In this document: in pieces, positions 14,354 to 15,551 of the stretch | Layout: every line of letters starts with the position of its first letter | How positions within the stretch are numbered: position 1 is the first letter of the stretch | From: an uncultured Coriobacteriales bacterium | Lineage (GTDB): Bacteria > Actinomycetota > Coriobacteriia > Coriobacteriales > UMGS124 | Reading direction: 5' to 3' | Length of the DNA: 15,551 nucleotides | Assembly (NCBI GenBank): GCA_934662525.1 | Contig: CAKUKJ010000014.1 | Span: forward strand, 1-15,551 | The notes under the pieces: generated by a model | The model's database searches: none | Seen by the model: the letters and a program-made list of their open reading frames with translations, nothing else | Told to the model about the DNA's origin: nothing | Program-made: the position numbers and the translations under genes

Positions 14354-15419
14354 ATGGATACGGTACTCTGCCTTGGATCAGCTTGGGAATACTGGCATAT
14401 CGCCAGAATCGTCGACGACCCGGCCATGCGGGCCGACCCCGTCGCACGGAGCAGGGTCTTACCTATTCCGCGTTCTAGAGGTGTGCTGCTTGAGTCCGGT
14501 GCGCCTCGCCCTGAAAGTCTCTCTGCGTTGCAGCGGGGGTTCTCACAGCTCGAGTGCGTCGAACTCTCTGATGGGAAGCACGCTGTTTGCGGTTTGACGT
14601 TACCGTTGCATGTGCTTGCAGCCAAAGGAGGGACCTATCGCCAGGCGCCGGGGCGCGTCATTCATCGGGCGTGCCTCCCGCTGCCCGCTGAATCGCTTGT
14701 GGTGATTGAGAACGGCCTGATGGTGAGCTCACCGGAGCACCTCTATCTTCAGGCGGCTCGCACGCTCGACGGCCTCGGCCTGGTGTGGTTTGCAAGCGAG
14801 CTGTGCTCGGTGTTCTCCGTGCATCCCACAGGTGCAGGGGGCATTTTGCCGGCGCGCCCCCTTACGACCCTCAAGAAGCTGGCTAATTATCTGGAAACGG
14901 CTTGTGGCGCAGGGGCTTACGGCGCGAAGAACTTTGTCCAGCGTTCGGCATGCCGTGGAGCATGCGGCTTCCCGCCGTGAGATTGCCTGCGCTTTGCGCA
15001 TGTCGCTGCCCCGCTCTTGGGGCGGCAGGGGTATTCCCAAGCCGATCCTGAATTATGGTACGTCCATTGACAAACGCCTGGCTTCGGCGCATGGATGGAA
15101 TCACGTGTCGCTCGATATGGCATGGCCCGATGCCCGTCTCGCCCTGGAGTACGACAGCGACTCCCATCACCTCGACCCTCGCCGTCGTGCGCGGGACAAT
15201 GACAAGCGTGCCGTGCTTGAGCATATGGGCTGGCGAGTCGTTCCGTTTTCCACCAAACAATTCGATTCGCTTGTGATGGCTGACGACGTCTTTCGCAGGA
15301 TAGGCTCGTTCCTGGGTGTCAAGAACCGTGCCGGAGAGGTGCGATATGACTGGCAAGCCCGTCGAAGCGACCTCAACCGTCGCCTATGGCAGCTGTGCGA
15401 GAACGGCGTTGAGCTGTAG
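14354..15419 (+). pseudogene. Frameshifted AbiEi-like/DUF559 (VSR-like) endonuclease-domain protein
   Basis: Two overlapping frames together make one typical Coriobacteriia protein of about 355 aa. The first frame runs from ATG 14354 to a stop at 14978-14980; an in-frame TTG at 14330 is a less likely start. Its N-terminal part, with VVIENGLMVSSPEHLYLQAA, resembles the C-terminal domain of AbiEi-type antitoxins. The second frame carries a DUF559/VSR-like nuclease core: a conserved Asp in DMAWPDARLALEYD, the acidic LEYDSDSHH, then RARDNDKRAVLEHMGWRVV. Continuity passes from frame one to frame two near 14929-14936, at GAYGAKN then LSSVRHAVEH. This corresponds to a loss of two bases or gain of one. 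Both halves are otherwise intact, so the lesion looks recent, or it is a sequencing error. The family is often multicopy in these genomes; its role is not established. Confidence 0.8.
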
Positions 15420-15551
15420 GTTGAGCCGTCAGGTGCACGCCATATTGCGACGGCGGCAAGTTTTGGCGCTAATCGGGGCCTTGCTCGACAGCAGATTCCG
15501 GTCAACAACTGTCCTCCCGGTTTCGGCGATTGAAAATGAAGGCGCGGGGTG
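15420..15551. other. No gene recognised; weak hairpin only
   Basis: After the stop of the nuclease-domain remnant, GCCGTC (15425-15430) and GACGGC (15449-15454) can pair, followed nearby by a short TTTT. This might be a poor terminator, but the loop is 18 bases and the T-run is separated from the stem. Nothing else is supported up to the window edge. Confidence 0.3.

Noticed and set aside
14790..15419. Second frame of the nuclease-domain remnant as a separate gene
   Set aside because: Its first 50 residues are a shadow of the upstream frame. Family continuity starts only after the frameshift, so it is the 3' half of one broken gene.

Overview
The window looks like a chromosomal segment of a high-GC anaerobic gut actinobacterium, most probably class Coriobacteriia and family Eggerthellaceae. 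This rests on an exported molybdenum oxidoreductase with a ferredoxin partner and TorD chaperone, a divergent membrane-spanning LuxR regulator of the kind common in that family, strong purine-rich ribosome binding sites, and coding-strand GC skew. It is an inference from gene content and style; no rRNA or tRNA is present to confirm it.

Layout. (1) At 178-1284 (minus) there is an Orc1/Cdc6-like AAA ATPase with a C-terminal winged helix. It is preceded by seven head-to-tail 10-bp repeats (1311-1380). Positions 1-177 hold nothing I can support. (2) A minus-strand respiratory locus runs from 10579 down to 1496. It encodes a Tat-exported molybdopterin enzyme of about 1038 aa, a four-cluster ferredoxin subunit, an acidic protein with two winged-helix-like segments, a TorD-type chaperone, a degenerate UvrD-like (SF1) helicase homologue, and a multi-cluster polyferredoxin. 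The last two overlap by 4 bp. Between the ferredoxin subunit and the rest lie two tandem hairpin elements whose stems differ by compensating base changes, so the locus probably forms two transcription units (molybdoenzyme pair; accessory genes). (3) A 423-bp divergent regulatory region (10580-11002) contains a leader hairpin, a direct repeat flanking a palindrome, and a palindrome directly upstream of a TATAAT box. (4) Plus-strand genes 11003-13967 encode a LuxR-type regulator with about 12 membrane segments. Overlapping it by 14 bp is a second, truncated homologue of the helicase-like protein that has lost the Walker A/B half. (5) Positions 13968-14353 hold no gene but contain a 157-bp element with a long closing stem and three internal hairpins, a structured RNA or MITE candidate. 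(6) At 14354-15419 is a frameshifted gene with an AbiEi-like N-terminal half and a DUF559/VSR-like nuclease C-terminal half. Positions 15420-15551 hold nothing I can support.

How the parts may work together: the regulator probably senses a small molecule at the membrane and activates the divergent molybdoenzyme operon. The enzyme receives electrons through the ferredoxin subunit and perhaps the polyferredoxin, and TorD assists folding and export. The most unusual feature is a pair of paralogous, eroded helicase-like proteins, one on each side of the divergent promoter region. One still has an ATPase half and the other has lost it. No role for such proteins in molybdoenzyme operons is known to me.
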